From IMG/VR virus record IMGVR_UViG_3300036766_000242, positions 1 through 31,096 of that record: a stretch of DNA of 31,096 nt; one strand, 5' to 3'. The notes beneath the pieces are model-generated. The model saw only the letters and a program-made list of their open reading frames with translations. It did not search any database and had not been told where the DNA came from. Made by a program: the position numbers and the translations under genes. The DNA is from a virus. This document shows, piece after piece, positions 29,976 through 31,096 of this stretch (within the stretch, counting starts at the first letter, position 1; every line of letters starts with the position of its first letter).

Positions 29976-31096
29976 CTATACGACAACTTTCAATAGCATT
30001 AAATTCGTTTCAATAGAACCGGAATCCATGCTTATTGAAAAATTATGGGTAACGCCGACAATGATATAGTCGTTATTCAATCCTGCCCCTGTGTCTATTA
30101 TTTTAACTCTGTCGCCAAGCTGAAGTGAATAGGCGGAATCTATGACACAGCTTGGAATATAATCCGTCGGGTCTTTATAATTTGAAACGATCTTATTGGC
30201 AACAGCCAACGCAAAAGCCGGGGAAACGATGTAGGGGTTTGAGATTTGGAGTGTCCTGGAACCGTATATGTTTATGGAATCTGAATCGGAGGACGACTGT
30301 GCCAGAAAATAATTTGAACCGCCAAACTTTTTACCTGTCAGCCTTAAGTCCGTAATCGTTCCTGTTCCGGTAACAACGATCTTAATTTTTGGCCTTGTCG
30401 GAGATATTCTGGAAATCGTATACGTTCCTGCTCCCCCTCCACCGAAAGTGATGGCGACCGCTGCCGGGCTTGCCCCGGACATTCTTGAAGTGTCCATCCC
30501 GCCTGAAATATAAATATCGTAATACAGGGTTTGCCCATTTGTTATTCCCAACGGGTTCCCGGCGGATATGATTGCCGGTGGCGTTCCCGTTGTTCCTTGC
30601 CATACGGTGTCAGCATCCGCTCCCGTTAAAATAAGAGGATTGGCAAGTATTGAAACGTCGTTCACTATTGAGGAATCTCCGCCAAGTTCATCTGTTAGTG
30701 TTTTCTGGAGGCCGAATAGGGCATCGGTGTCTTTGAATATAAAAGAAACCGACTGTGGCCATTTTGGGCTCCCTGCTGTTGTGAAATAGTTTAATTCAAT
30801 GTCGTTGATAACGGGCGTATTGAAATCGTTATATGTTCCGGAATCCTGCGGTGTCACCAGAACTGCCTTAAATTTTATATATCTCCTGACAGTGGAAGCG
30901 ATCTGGCCGAATAAATTAACAGCAACATAGGCATCGTAGGTAATATCATCGTCTGAGGTTGCGGTGAAAAAGTTTATGGAAGTATTCGGTGCGTAATACA
31001 CGGAGCCTTCAAGCAGACCAAGTGAGGCGACGCTGACAGACAAATCGAATCCATCCGATTCATAAACAGCCTGAGAAGATGAAATAGCGACCGTTC
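29976..31096 (-). CDS. Tail hub / baseplate-like protein, 5' truncated
   Basis: The frame is open to the right window edge, so the N-terminus is missing and about 373 residues are visible. The first 190 residues are beta-rich with Ser/Thr/Asp-rich stretches. The last 100 residues carry a pattern typical of phage tail hub or tip-attachment proteins: a Tyr-Gly-Ser segment, a helix with AxAxANKIV, then 'LQLGDRVKIID' and a closing 'GVTHNFS' beta hairpin. That end is the basis for the call; in known tails such proteins sit at the distal end and contact the fibres. The gene ends in TAG just before the ribosome binding site of the lysin gene, consistent with a late tail-then-lysis order. The N-terminal part is unassigned. 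An internal TTG (at 31043) should not be taken as the start, because the coding frame continues upstream of it. Confidence 0.6.
   Translation of the reverse strand, partial: TVAISSSQAVYESDGFDLSVSVASLGLLEGSVYYAPNTSINFFTATSDDDITYDAYVAVNLFGQIASTVRRYIKFKAVLVTPQDSGTYNDFNTPVINDIELNYFTTAGSPKWPQSVSFIFKDTDALFGLQKTLTDELGGDSSIVNDVSILANPLILTGADADTVWQGTTGTPPAIISAGNPLGITNGQTLYYDIYISGGMDTSRMSGASPAAVAITFGGGGAGTYTISRISPTRPKIKIVVTGTGTITDLRLTGKKFGGSNYFLAQSSSDSDSINIYGSRTLQISNPYIVSPAFALAVANKIVSNYKDPTDYIPSCVIDSAYSLQLGDRVKIIDTGAGLNNDYIIVGVTHNFSISMDSGSIETNLMLLKVVV

Noticed and set aside
1-31096. Integrase, attachment site, tRNA genes, rRNA genes or insertion sequences
   Set aside because: I looked for recombinase motifs, tRNA-like cloverleaf sequence and transposase motifs and saw none that I could support.

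Overview
The window is a contiguous piece of a tailed double-stranded DNA phage (or prophage), and every gene I can support lies on the minus strand. The evidence is a full head-packaging set in canonical order (terminase small and large subunits, portal, MuF-like head protein, protease with a scaffold-like tail, decoration protein, major capsid protein), a tail-hub-like protein, a lysis cassette and a replication/recombination block. Nearly all genes have a strong GGAGG-type ribosome binding site a few bases before ATG, and neighbours are tightly packed with ATGA or TAATG overlaps. The host cannot be named from sequence. The secreted-type fibre protein, with repeated 'SSATFSG.V' phrases, resembles some uncultured environmental bacterial proteins, but that is only a hint.

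Layout in the direction of transcription (high to low coordinates). 31096-28206: end of a tail-hub-like protein (cut by the window edge), a CHAP/NlpC-like lysin, a permuted-papain YiiX-like hydrolase, a holin candidate and an HNH nuclease. 28205-27924: a control region with GC-rich hairpins, a possible extended -10 promoter and a good intrinsic terminator. 27923-22315: replication initiator-like protein, annealing-protein candidate, RMF-like protein, zinc-ribbon protein, RecB/Cas4-type exonuclease, coiled-coil protein, many very small proteins and a ParB-like protein. 22318-20909: a radical SAM enzyme coupled to the ParB-like gene. 20908-15092: a regulatory gap with operator-like repeats, an XRE regulator, a GS-like amidoligase paired with a class II glutamine amidotransferase that carries three C-terminal zinc motifs, a homing-type HNH nuclease, an AT-rich C5-cytosine methyltransferase and several peptides. 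15091-14913: a promoter followed by a short leader and a UUCG-loop terminator. 14912-1: packaging and head genes, ending in two genes with clear Sec signal peptides, the last a fibre-like protein of at least 929 residues that runs off the left edge.

How it fits together: the late block (terminase onward) and the early block (replication protein onward) each appear to be preceded by promoter, short leader and terminator, which suggests antitermination or attenuation control. No DNA polymerase, helicase or integrase is visible, so replication probably relies on the host. The parts most worth following up are the amidoligase/amidotransferase pair, the ParB-radical SAM pair, the two signal-peptide proteins in the virion block, the promoter-leader-terminator sites and a 39-bp tandem duplication that doubles a ribosome binding site and start codon.
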